Part shown: positions 1 to 10,329 of the stretch, piece by piece | How the letters are laid out: the number at the start of each line of letters is the position of its first letter | Position numbering within the stretch: position 1 is the stretch's first letter | Assembly (NCBI RefSeq): GCF_914767665.1 | Contig: NC_059501.1 | Coordinates: forward strand, 8,992,501-9,056,500 | DNA: 64,000 bases | Source: Harmonia axyridis | Lineage: Eukaryota > Arthropoda > Insecta > Coleoptera > Coccinellidae | Direction: 5' to 3' | The notes under the pieces: model-generated | Seen by the model: only the letters and a program-made list of their open reading frames with translations | What the model was told of the DNA's origin: nothing | The model's database searches: none | Translations under genes and position numbers: made by a program

Positions 1-1500
1 GTATATATTGACGAATAAGGTCGAATTTATAGGAAAAAATGGGGTATAACTTGTTGCACCATCGTAGTGGCTGTTGGAATGCTTTTCATTTTCACCGCTT
101 ATAAATAATCGTTGTTAGTATCTATTCAAGTAGATGAAGTTTCCAAGTTGTGTATGATCTATTTCTATAGAAATTTTATGAGAAATGTGCGAACCCAAGT
201 ACGCGAAAATAAATTGAAAATATTTCGAAGACTACTACAGTTTTGCAATCATTCATAACGACCTATTCACAAATAGTACCGAATTTCGTTGGCCTCAACG
301 TAAGTAATGTCTGACAGCCCGGGAAACTTATTTTATTATTTCAATCTCAAATAATCATGAAACTTATTTTATTATTTCAATCTCAAATAATCATGAATAG
401 AATACTTTCAGTTTTTTTTGTTAAGTTTCTACATTATTCGAATGTAATTTAGGCACTAAACTAAAGATTGCACAACACTGCATCAAATCAAGAGGATTAA
501 TAATAACCTCGAGAAAATTTATGATTTTATTTGTGTTCAATGGAATATATTAGATCTGTTTTTGCAGATACGCAAGAGAGGTTTTCCTATTAAATCATTT
601 GAAGACTACAGATTGGAGATTCGGGATTACCTAACAATAATATTCAAAATCGTCTTCAAATGCAAATTTCTCCAATTCAATTCTTGATATTTAAGGATTT
701 GAACCATTATGCAGGTACCTACTATTGCTTTTCCATAGTATATTTCCAGAATCCTTTGTCAGGAATTTTCTTGCAGATGCTCGTTCGTTATTTCAAATTG
801 TAAAAAAAGTAATAATTTTTACCTAATTCAATCAATAAATTGTGTCTTGCTGAACACTGATGAAACATTTTTCACACAAACTTGAAGTTTTTATATTCTT
901 CCATTAGTTACATCTACATCTACAATTTTAAACATGGACCGTGAATAGTACAGAATCTTTTATATCTACAATGTTTTCAATTCAGTTGCCCCGATCCTCT
1001 TTAAGAAAATATACAATTTTGAAATTCCATCCTCTATCTTACTTAAGAAACAGCTTGAAAATTTTATGATATCAATGCAGTTTTCAGATCTGTCGTATCT
1101 TGTACAACCAATAATTTCAGGAATGATAAAATTGCTAATTCTGTATTCTTATCGAACTCTTCACTTCATCAATAAACGAGCATATTCTAGGAACATAGAG
1201 TATTAAAAATGCAGTGAATTCAACTCTTGTTTCTCGAAGACAGAAAGCCAGATAACAGTCAAAGAAAATTTTATAATATAACTTCATTTTGCTGTGAATT
1301 TTATACACCATTATATCGATAGAAAACATCTACAAATTCTTCGTAATAACTTATGAGATTTTGGTGCAAATCGCACAGTTGAGTTTATCGTTACAACACA
1401 ATAGATAATTAACAACAAAATGTGAAAATCATCTGTCCTAGAATTCAGTTAGCATAGCTAATATGTAGCATATAAAAGAAACGATTGTATATATTTCGAA
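1..1500. other. AT-rich intergenic stretch, no gene seen
   Basis: No ORF here resembles a known protein and no spliceable signal-peptide start was seen. The only structure noted is a tandem duplication of a 36-bp unit at about 323..394. Confidence 0.6.
323..394. repeat. Two-copy tandem duplication, 36-bp unit
   Basis: A unit beginning GAAACTTATTTTATTATTTC is repeated head to tail with no visible mismatch. Perfect identity suggests a recent slippage or duplication event. Confidence 0.9.
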
Positions 1501-1504
1501 TGAA

Positions 1505-1510
1505 TTTATT
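1505..1510 (-). terminator. Poly(A) signal of the first cuticle-type gene
   Basis: AATAAA on the minus strand (tttatt on the plus strand), about 67 nt past the stop codon of the 1577..2979 gene. Confidence 0.7.
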
Positions 1511-1576
1511 AAAAAAATATAAAAACATTAAAACTAATGAGGACTAGATTATACGTCATAAAATTTGGACTCAGAT

Positions 1577-2979
1577 TTAATGGTGATGGTAGTGACCACT
1601 TCCACTGTAGCTACCAGAGCTCAACTGAGACTGAGAAACATGATCGTTCAATCCATTGGAGAGAAGGACTGAGTTTCCACCAGAAATTCCAGAAACGACT
1701 GAATGTCCTCCAGACAGGGATGAGCCATAGCTGTTTGACAGACCCAAGGAGCTACCGATGTTGTTGGAGAGCCCGATGGAGCTACCGATGTTGTTTGAAA
1801 GACCAATTGAGCTACCAAGACCGCTGGAATATCCCAAAGAACTGCCAATGCCGTTGGAAAGACCCAGAGAGCTGCCTCCATAGGAGATGGTGTTAGCGTA
1901 GTTGCTGCTACCAAGGGAAGAGCCAACATTGTTCAAATGGACGTGTTTGACTGCTACTGGCTCTTTGACAACGATGGGTTGGGGTACTGACACTGGTACG
2001 TTGACTTGTTTGACGACTGGGTATGGCCTAGGGACATCGACTGGAACTGGATGAGGTACTCTGACGTAGACTGGAGTCCTGACAGCAACTGGAACTGGTC
2101 TTGGGACAGCAACTGGTACTGGTCTTTGGACGTATACATTCACTGGGTGTGGTACTTCAACTGGTACTGGACGGTTGACGGCAACGGGTTGAGGTACTCC
2201 GACTGGAACAGGGACAGGGTTGTTGGTGTACACTGGATAGGGTTGGGGAACTCCAACTGGGATTTGACGGATCTGTTGGGAGTAGGTGTTGGTGTTGGCG
2301 TTTCCAGACAAGAGAGCTACGTTGTTGACACCTCCAAGGGCTAAACCATTGCCGAGTCCAAGTCCCAAACCGTTTCCACCAGCTAAGGCCAAACCACTAG
2401 CGCCTGATAAGGACAAACCGTTGATTCCTCCGTAGCCGTAACCGTAACCGCCGAGTCCACTTGAACCCAAATTGTAAACGGAACCGAGGTTGTTCAGGGA
2501 TAATCCGTTCAAACCTCCATAGGAGTATGATCCCAATGATGATAATCCATTAAGTCCACTTAAGGAGTTCAATCCAGAGGATACAGATACAATTTGTGGG
2601 CTTGAAGATAGGATGTTGGAGCTGGAGATGGAGGAGATTGAGGGAGATTGGTGCACTGAAGTCAGGAGGCCTGATCCAGAGTTGAGGATGGAGGAAGATG
2701 GGATATGTGACTGTTGTACTACTACGCTAGGGCTGCTCTGGGTGATGACGGTGGTTGATGGCTTGGGGTAGCTGTAGCCAGTAGAGTAGGAGCTACTGAT
2801 CGGTGGACTGAGCCCGCTGATGTCCTCTTTTACTACGCCGCAATTTGCCACGCTTGTTAGGGCCAATGCGGAAATCTGAAAGAAAAGAAAATGTTCAACA
2901 TCGAAATTTTCTGATAAATTGTAATTTAAAGACGATGAAATTATTTCATTGATTGCAAACTTACCAGTAGAGCTATCAT
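1577..2979 (-). CDS. Secreted Pro/Val-repeat, Gly/Ser-rich cuticle-type protein (copy 1)
   Basis: Two coding exons on the minus strand: 2965..2979 (MIALL) and 1577..2875, giving about 437 codons before the stop. The 89-nt intron has GTAAGT and a pyrimidine-rich TTTCAG. Splicing completes a signal peptide (MIALLISALALTSVANC). The mature protein has a Ser/Gly/Leu-rich part, a core at roughly residues 205-320 of repeated PVPVxVP / PYPV blocks, then repeats of the type SSLGLSNxIG, and ends HYHHH. Such Pro/Val blocks are known from low-complexity insect cuticular and other extracellular structural proteins; no enzyme domain or chitin-binding R&R motif is visible. A TATA box lies 63-70 nt upstream of the ATG. 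The longer open frame reaching 3118 is intron and 5' UTR read-through, not coding. Function in cuticle is inferred; a chorion-type or other matrix role is possible. Confidence 0.85.
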
Positions 2980-3041
2980 CTTGTTGCTCAGTGCTCGAAA
3001 GAGGAGAAAGATGAAATGATAATGATCCAAAAAATCTCGGA

Positions 3042-3049
3042 CTTTTATA
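3042..3049 (-). promoter_or_regulatory. TATA box of cuticle-type gene 1
   Basis: TATAAAAG on the minus strand, 63-70 nt upstream of the ATG at 2979. This places the cap site near 3015 with a 5' UTR of about 40 nt. Confidence 0.75.
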
Positions 3050-3119
3050 GTTAACCACACCTGGGATGATACATAATTCAAACTTTCTCGACCGTCTGCG
3101 ACATCTTGGTAGGAACATG

Positions 3120-3850
3120 GCCGAATCGTTGAAATATGTAACGATGATTTACATTTCTTGTTTAGTTTTCTTATATGTGTAACGACGGTATATGGTCACT
3201 TTACTTTCACGCTCGGCAGCGTTTCTATTAGAATAGTATTAATTTGTTAATATCAATTGATAGCGATGAAGAATTCGGACATCGATTTATTATGTTGTAG
3301 ATTCAGATTTACCGTTTTGCTAGAGGCTTAGATGTGAAGATATGTTCTAGTAGTGGTCAACACGTTGAAGAAGTCGGTACATGTACATTAGGTATAATTA
3401 CATACCAATTTATCAATTATACTGAGATGAATTATTGAAGTCTAATGGATATGGGTTCGCATTATCCCATTCATCATATTCTATTCCGTTTCGTAGATAT
3501 TTCTTAGACGCTTTTTTATATTCAATGGAAATGAAGTACAATCTTGATTAAGCCTATTTCCGTATAGTTCTTTCGAAGTAATATTGGCTATAAAAGCCAA
3601 TGATATTGATTATAGTTTTTATTAGGTGATAGTGATAAAAAACAGCCTTTTATCTTAAATGGGGTTCATTGAAAAGAATGATGGAAATAAAAGTAGTACC
3701 TAATTAGTTTTGATATTTCAAATAAAATCCTCAAACTGAGCAACAAATGTATTTGAAATTTTTAGTGAATTTCTGTTTATCCACAATAATTCGATTAATG
3801 ATCAATTGAAAGATTTTAATTTTAATTTTTTGGCGGAAATTCATTATAAA
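3120..3850. other. Upstream/intergenic DNA, no gene seen
   Basis: AT-rich flank of the first cuticle-type gene. I see no credible coding exon; any enhancer content cannot be judged from this sequence alone. Confidence 0.5.
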
Positions 3851-3864
3851 TGAAATAAAACTCT

Positions 3865-4110
3865 TGTTTCGCCACACTGTGGCTTCATTGGCTATATTTT
3901 TGACTGATATGATGAGTACAGGGCTTGAATGAAATTTATATAGCGGAAAAAAAACCGAGAAAAAAACACTAAATTGACAAAAAATATGATATCTCATCGA
4001 ATATTCCCATTTTTCTGTCAATGTTTAGTTTTTTTGTCCCTACAAGCCCTGTTCTCTTATTAGTAAAAATGTAGCCTGATGAAGCTACAGTGTGGCGAAA
4101 CAATTATTGC
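3865..4110. repeat. Inverted pair of hammerhead-like repeat copies
   Basis: A copy on the minus strand (about 3865..3960) and one on the plus strand (about 4035..4110) share a segment that includes AAGCCCTGT and GCYACAGTGTGGCGAAACAA. The plus copy reads CTGATGA, a small stem (GCTA/TGGC), then GAAAC, the order of a hammerhead ribozyme core. The minus copy has two changes in the CTGATGA box. Related copies lie near 16.9 and 58.7 kb. Probably the end region of a Penelope-like or retrozyme-type element. Confidence 0.6.
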
Positions 4111-4449
4111 TAGCAATCATAAAGTTTAGAGGAAATAACTCTATTTTAATCTATATAAATTGAATCATTGTGTAATAGTTATTTGTTTTACTACGCAGCA
4201 AAATAGTCTACATATTGACTGCCGCAGCTGATAGTTAGGCAGTCAATCTATTTTGCTGCCATTGTTTATAATGATATGTAGAAGATATTATTTTATTTGC
4301 AAATTATTACATTTCTCACAATCTCTAATTTTTTTCTGTAGTAATGAATTAAAACAAAATTTGATAGAAATCGCAATTGTTGGAATGGTTGGTTGCTATA
4401 GAAATGTATACGTCCACAATAATTATACTTTGACAACGTATAAAATATT

Positions 4450-4612
4450 TTACAGTTTTTTGTTCTTTTCGTTGAAGTCATCGACTGCTACGGTCATTAG
4501 CCTCTAACCTAACCAACACCAGACATGAACAAAATTCATGACCTAGCCAGGATTCGAACCTGGTACCTTCGGCACCACAGTCGACCTTTCAGTCCACTGC
4601 AGTACCGAGGCA
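4450..4612 (-). mobile_element. tRNA-derived SINE (minus strand)
   Basis: Read on the minus strand, an A-box-like TACTGCAGTGG (4592..4602) is followed about 30 nt later by the B box GGTTCGAATCC (4550..4560), as in an RNA polymerase III promoter. The anticodon arm pairs poorly and a non-tRNA tail continues to an A-rich stretch near 4450. A SINE head fits better than a working tRNA gene. Confidence 0.65.
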
Positions 4613-4619
4613 GTTCTTT

Positions 4620-6340
4620 TGACAGTTTTTTGGAAAAAATATTGGATATATTTGTATTATGGACTCTGATAGCGACTTAGAAGTACTTACTCTTCCAAAA
4701 ATCAGCAAGGTGGCAAAAAATATTGATTGTAAAAAAATTTCGACTGTTTTATTCCCATTGAGAATAATCATTTTGCTGCCTAGGCCTAGGCAGGAAAGTT
4801 CTTACTTTGTGTCGGCAAAATTAATATTTTTTCAGAGTCTTCGGAGTAAATTATCGAAATACACAAGCAAAATTAGTATTAGATATAATTCTTTTCTCCG
4901 ATCGAATATGTGCTATGCAGAAATACCAAAAAATATGAATGAAAGACAATAATTGAAATTTTTAGAAGGATATTCAATCCATGAACTAAAGAATTCGAAT
5001 TTCTCGAATAATGCTTTCGATATGTTTGTTCATTGTCCTAGGAATTGGCTCATAATCATACACCAGAATGCCTGTCTTCAAGGTTGGGCTGGATACACTA
5101 AATTAAATCAATTAAATTTTTTCGATGAAATGTAGGTACGTATTGACCTTTCGAATTAAAATTGAAAATTGACTGTTCAGTTGTTGAACATAACACAAAA
5201 ATTCATACGGAATTCCTTAAAAATCGAATAATTTCAATCATTTGAAAATTTGATACCTGTGAAATTCCGTAATTTCATAACATATGAATTTCGAAATGTC
5301 TTCTGTAGTTATTGCTTTCGAAAAAGTTCATGAAGGTGTTTTAGACATTTTAAACATAAATTTTATATTTTCAACCCAAATCTCATTTAAAATTTTTCAA
5401 ATGTCCGAAAGGCGCACCACCAATGACGAGCCAATTCAGTGCACAACTCGAAATGAAGATTTTTGTTAGGAAAATGTATCATCTATTTCGAAGTTAAAAA
5501 GTCCACCTCATAAAAATTCATAGATCTTCCCTTATATCGCAAGAAAAGAACCGGTTCAAAAAAAAAAATTCATATCAGTAAACCATATAAGAAGCTCAGT
5601 TTTTGTGCACAAGCGTCGACTAGAAAACTTTCGATATTCAGAGGCGATCTCCACCGAAGCCATTTCTCTGCATTCACTGCGGAATTGTGAAAAACATTCC
5701 AGGTCGTTACGATCTTCGTTATGAATAATGCACATATTAATTATCAACGGCATAAATTTGCGCCAGTCTTGACTAGATCGTCTTGGACGGATCGCTCTGC
5801 AAAGAAGCGTACCAACGCCTCGGGAGAAGTTGCCAATTTGCATAATTATTCAATTTGTTCGGATGCTTCTTGGTGGATCTGAGACGACGTGTCACTTATG
5901 GGTATCGAATTTCCAATCGTGGCAATTAGCCGACTAGTAATCATCTTTGAATGCAGCCGATTTTTCATGTCTTGCTGCAGCCCTACAAATGTATTAATTA
6001 ATATAATCTTGGATATTTGTTATGAGTACCTTTTACGTCTTATGTAATATACCTTCGTTGAGGCAATTGCAGACTGGTTCTTCAATCATGGATGGTGAAC
6101 CATTTCGTTTTTTGCACAAACCAACAGACATTTTGGTACCCGAGATTTTTTAACTGTTCCAGGTTAATTTTTGGGTATTGGATACTCAGATATTGTCTTT
6201 CAGATAAATTTTTTGAGATATGCTACATTCAACATTTTTAACTTGTATATTTCACGTTATTCAAGTAGGTATTTATCACAAAATTTAGCTATATTACGAA
6301 ATACTGGTTTAACGTCTGCGAATTAATAAAGGAAAATAAA
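4620..6340. other. Intergenic DNA, no gene seen
   Basis: Several open frames of 60-97 codons occur but none resembles a known protein, and their base composition matches the surroundings. A slightly GC-richer patch at 5580..5960 is unassigned. Confidence 0.5.
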
Positions 6341-6344
6341 ATCA

Positions 6345-6520
6345 CGTCTGGGAGACAATTTTTCAATTCTGGAAAAAATACCTCTTCGAACGGGACTCGA
6401 ACCCGGAACCTCAGAATCACAAGTCAGTTGGTCAGAGCGCTGGACTAGTTATTCAGAGGTTGCGGGTTCGAGTCCCGCTCGAGGAGATTCTTTTTCCAAA
6501 ATTGAGAAATTTTCTGAAAG
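6345..6520. repeat. Palindromic tRNA-like fold-back element
   Basis: Left arm (about 6345..6412) and right arm (about 6456..6520) are imperfect inverted copies of the 3' half of a tRNA. Each has a T-arm with the B box GGGTTCGAGTCCC, one facing each way, and each extends outward into matching GGAAAAA and CAATT sequence. The centre holds a D-arm-like AGTTGGTCAGAGC and an anticodon-like arm. No complete cloverleaf with a matching 5' acceptor strand forms on either strand, so this is not a normal tRNA gene. Confidence 0.75.
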
Positions 6521-6886
6521 CTATGATGTTACATTCTTATATTACGTTATTCACTGAAAGTTCTCTTTTTTTTATATGACTTTCTAGAATGGAGTTTAGG
6601 AGGGTAGTTTCGCTGTAGGCTCCAACATTGGTTAGCCATCAGGTGGATATCTGATCGTCCTTTGAATACATCATAGTTTTAGTGTCCTGATTGAATAACA
6701 CCTGTTTTCAATATAATCACCCAAACTTTCTGAACAGCGATCTTGGTGGCTGTGGAGTTAGTGAATTGGACATCTTACGAATATGTTACAACCAAGAATT
6801 TCAAAATTTGAGAGCATAACTTTTATTAATCCTACGTAATTCTCAGATGCTTCATTGATCCCAAGAAAATATTGTGAAGGGTTTTC

Positions 6887-8111
6887 CAATAAGAGGTTTC
6901 ATTTTGAATAGCCCGCTACCTGGACAGTTGTCACATTTGAAGTTGTCATCTTTTGACATTACTAAAACTAAAACGATACACGCCTCAACAAAGTATTAAA
7001 ATTGTTGAATTCACTACAAAGAAAATAACAATATTGCAGTCGCAGTTCGCAGAAATATTTGGGTTGTGAAAGTGGTGAAAAAATTTGAGCTGTTGGGACA
7101 ATTTAGTGATGTGAAGAATCGAAATTGTGTGCGTCGCTCAAGAACAACTGAAAATATTGTTCCTCTAGTCCGCTGTGTTTACAAAAAACTAGGCTTGTTG
7201 ATCCCTCGTTGATTTTGGGAATTATACTATTGTTAATGATGTTTTACGGCCGAAATTGGAAGATATTGATGTGGACTATGTTTATTTCAAAGATGGCAGC
7301 GTTATGTGGCACACAAGCAATGAAACAATCGCAATTTCACAAGAAAAGTTTTCTGACCGTGTTATTTCTCGAAGAGGTGATCACAATTTCCTGAAGAGCA
7401 CATCCATTCATCGTTTCAAAGCAGATTATGTAAGATTTTTTCACCCTGTTTAGATATCCGTATATTTATATACATATTTACTTATTTATTTTTGTTTGTT
7501 TTATTTCAATTATAAGATATAGATTATTCCCATTACACTTCATTTTACTTTATTTTTGATTATCAGGGTTGTACTGGACTGTTGAGTTTTCATTTTATGC
7601 ACCTCCCCATGAAATGTTTATAATGAAAGATTATTACAGGGATTATTTTTGTTGGATATATTTTTCCCAATTTGGTATTGTAGACTAGTTATTTTACTAT
7701 TTTTTTTGTTTGGTCGGAATTGAAAACCGGTGGGAGTTTTGTTTCAAAACTCTCTTCGATATTCTCACCAATTTCCAACAGCTGTTTATATATAATGTAT
7801 TTTTGTATGATTATTGTTTTGAAAAGTATTGTTGGAAATAAAGTATATATTATTATTATTATTATTATAATTGGCCACCCAGATCTTTAACACCCTTAGA
7901 CATTTTTTTTGTGGCCACGTGAAAGATAATGTCTACACCAATGCTCCACAATCGATTCAAGATGAAATTCGTTAAGTCATAGAGGTCCTATAGCCGCAAA
8001 TGTGCAAATTGGTCATGGAAAATTTCATGAAAAGGTTATGGTGCTGCAACCGTAGTCGTGGTTTCTATCAGACTGATCGTTTTTTTTTAATATCTTTTAT
8101 TGGAAAACCAT
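6887..8111 (+). mobile_element. Degenerate Tc1/mariner-type element with nested insertion
   Basis: The ends are an inverted pair: GGGTTTTCCAATAAGAGG at the left and CTTTTATTGGAAAACC at the right. Inside are a transposase N-terminal trace (about 6990..7200), then after an internal deletion a catalytic-region trace encoding DGSVMWHTSNETI and RVISRRGDHNF (about 7220..7395). A foreign segment ending in (ATT)n (about 7430..7868) interrupts the frame. The C-terminal trace then resumes with a TFFLWPRE/DNVYTNAPQSIQDE-like reading. Frames are broken, so it is inactive. Confidence 0.75.
7430..7868 (+). mobile_element. Short retroposon tail ending in (ATT)n, nested in a transposon
   Basis: Non-transposase sequence splits the mariner-type frame and ends AATAAAGTATAT followed by seven or so ATT units, as at the 3' end of a non-LTR retroelement. 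The left boundary is approximate. Confidence 0.5.
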
Positions 8112-8520
8112 TCATTTTATACCGAAACTTTCTAGCTCTGATAGTTTCGGACTAAAGTACTCGGTTAAGTATTGAAATTACACAGCTGATTATTCTTTCA
8201 AATTTCTGTTCATTGATATTCTATGTCTCAAAATTTTTTTTTATTGTGTTTCATTCGAATAGATCTTGTAGTTCCTTCCATTTCTCCAGAAATTATGATT
8301 ATTCGACTTCGTATCAAATCACTGAGGAATATATATTCCCCCTCATTATTGTAAAACTTATTTAAATTTTAAGAGAATTAAAATTCATTAATCACATTCC
8401 ATTGTTTGAAAAATATTAATTCATTACGGATTTTCGATATCAATCATAAAGAATCATATAGTTTTCTGATCCTTTGAGGGGGTGAAAATACCAAATCGAA
8501 TTGAAAGAAAAAATTCCTTA

Positions 8521-8529
8521 TTTTATTGC
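8521..8529 (-). terminator. Poly(A) signals of cuticle-type gene 2
   Basis: AATAAA-type signals on the minus strand just past the stop of the 8567..10227 gene. An additional AATAAA overlaps the stop codon itself near 8567. Confidence 0.65.
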
Positions 8530-8566
8530 ATTTAATACATCCCTAATGAACATGATCTAATCTAAT

Positions 8567-10227
8567 TTATTGCTTCTTCTTCTCCTCTACAGTGGCTTTC
8601 TTCTCTTCGGCGGGTTTTTTCTTGTCTGTTGTTTCCCTCTTGAAAGCATATTTGGCGTCAACAATGCTTGGCAATTCACCGTATACTGATTGGCCAACAG
8701 GAAGATCGTAAGATCCTACGAGTTGAGCTGGTTGGATTTGGTATGATCCAGAACCGAATTGAGTAGCTCCGAAAGTGGCAGCACTACCGTAGTGAGCATC
8801 TGCGATTTGTTGGGCAGCCAAAGCATTGGAAGCTTCCAAATGGGCAACAGTGTTGGAAGCATCGATGTGGTGGGTTGGTGCAAGGATAGCTCCTCCATCA
8901 ACAATGGTTTGGTGTTCAGCACCATAAAGTCCTCCGTATTGAGCACCGTAGAGTCCACCGTATTGGTGTTGAGCATCGTAAAGTCCGTTGTATTGGACAG
9001 CAACAGATGGAGCTACAGCGTAGTCAACTTTGTGTACGTTGACGACTTCGGGTACCTTGACAACAACTGGGGTTGGAACATGTACTGGGACAGGTTTGTT
9101 TACTTTGACTGGAACAGGGTGTGGTACTTGAACAGCGACTGGTTGTGGTACCCTGATGTACACTGGTTTATCGTAAGGTACATTCACGGTCTTTTCAACT
9201 GGTACTGGGTATGGTTTCTCGACTGGAACAGCTACTCTGACATGAACTGGCACTGGGACAGGGCTTGGAACCTTAACGGGGTAAGGCCTGTCAACTGGGA
9301 CTGGAACATGTACGTTGTATGGAACTGGTACTGCCTTGGGGACTGGAACAGGGTAGGGATGAGCTACTGGGACGTGTCTGGTGACCTGGACTGGTACTCC
9401 GTAGGGTTGAGGTACGGGAACTTGCTTGGTGATGGTGTGGACGGTGTTGATATGTTTGTGTTGGACGGTATCGACGTGATGTTGAGTGTCAACGTTGGAG
9501 ATGTGTCCTTGACTAGCAGCCAAACCATTTCCGTAACCGTAACCTTGAACGTAGGAGGTGGTGATTGGTGCACTGTATCCAGAGATCAGAGCAGCGTTAC
9601 CCAAACCATATGATCCAGAAAGAAGACCGTAGTTGCTCAATCCAGAGCCGAAGCCATAGTCGCTAGACTTGATCAAGCCAGAGTTGTAAGCGTAATCGTT
9701 GGCTTTGATTAAACCAGCACTACCAAAACCAGAAGAGAAACCAGAGGATGAGGCAGAGTTTCCTTGTTGAGCACCGAAAGCAGCGCCGGCTCCGTTCAAG
9801 AGCGAAGATCCTTGAGCAGAACTTTGGGACAATCCACCGAAAGCAGAGGAAGCACCAGATTTGGAAGAAAGTCCAAATGCTCCTGAGTTAAGACCACCTT
9901 GACTTCCGAAAGATGAGAAAGATCCAGATGAGAATCCGCTCTGGCTGCTTCCGAGGTTCAAGGAGGATGGTGTTGAGGAAGAGGAGAAAGTGGTCTCCTT
10001 CAAGATGTCAGCAACATTGTTGATGCTTTCAGTTGGTCCTTCAGCGGCCACAACGGCGAAGATCAGAGCAAGGCACTAAAAAAAGAATCGTAACAATTTT
10101 ATGGTACTCTAGCAGTTATTTCATTAAAATTCATAGTGATATGCTAATATTTTTCAAATCGATGATTTTTTCTACAAGTTATTTGAACTAATTTCATTGA
10201 ACAGATACTTACAACTACTGCCCTCAT
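8567..10227 (-). CDS. Secreted Pro/Val-repeat, Gly/Ser/Ala-rich cuticle-type protein (copy 2)
   Basis: Exons 10213..10227 (MRAVV) and 8567..10075, about 507 codons. The 137-nt intron starts GTAAGT and ends TTTTAG. Splicing gives the signal peptide MRAVVCLALIFAVVAA. Domain order: Ser/Gly/Ala/Phe-rich segment (about 35-185); His-rich link; a long core at roughly 220-360 of PVPVxVP, YPVPVP and VxVPxPVPV blocks; YGGLYGAQ repeats; an Ala-rich part; and a charged tail of Lys/Glu runs after a KR dibasic site. The charged tail is absent from copies 1 and 3. TATAAAAGG lies about 60 nt upstream of the ATG. An extracellular matrix or cuticle role is inferred from composition and signal peptide; there is no catalytic motif. 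Confidence 0.87.
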
Positions 10228-10285
10228 TGCTGTTCGTTTTTGTTGAACTTTGGGAAACGAATGATTTCGAAGAGATATAGAACAA

Positions 10286-10294
10286 CCTTTTATA
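10286..10294 (-). promoter_or_regulatory. TATA box of cuticle-type gene 2
   Basis: TATAAAAGG on the minus strand, about 60-67 nt upstream of the ATG at 10227. Confidence 0.75.
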
Positions 10295-10313
10295 TTTTTC
10301 AGATTCTATAGGG

Positions 10314-10325
10314 TGAAGGACGATT
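10314..10325 (-). promoter_or_regulatory. Shared promoter-proximal 12-mer (gene 2)
   Basis: AATCGTCCTTCA on the minus strand, about 20 nt upstream of the TATA box. The same 12-mer sits about 30 nt upstream of the TATA box of the third cuticle-type gene. It could bind a shared factor or be residual homology from the gene duplication. Confidence 0.4.
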
Positions 10326-10329
10326 AGGA

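Noticed and set aside
2006..2344. Plus-strand open frame rich in Trp, Asn, Asp and Tyr
   Set aside because: It is the antisense reading of the Pro/Val repeats of the first cuticle-type gene. Similar shadows at 8759..9613 and 20970..21575 have the same composition for the same reason.
3000..3118. Upstream extension of the first cuticle-type frame to 3118
   Set aside because: It runs through the intron, the 5' UTR and the TATA box; the spliced MIALL start restores a proper signal peptide.
4543..4612. Functional tRNA gene on the minus strand
   Set aside because: A and B boxes are good but the anticodon stem does not pair and a SINE-like tail follows.
6400..6490. Functional tRNA gene
   Set aside because: The T-arm and anticodon-like arm are present, but the 5' acceptor strand is replaced by an inverted copy of the 3' half, so no cloverleaf forms.
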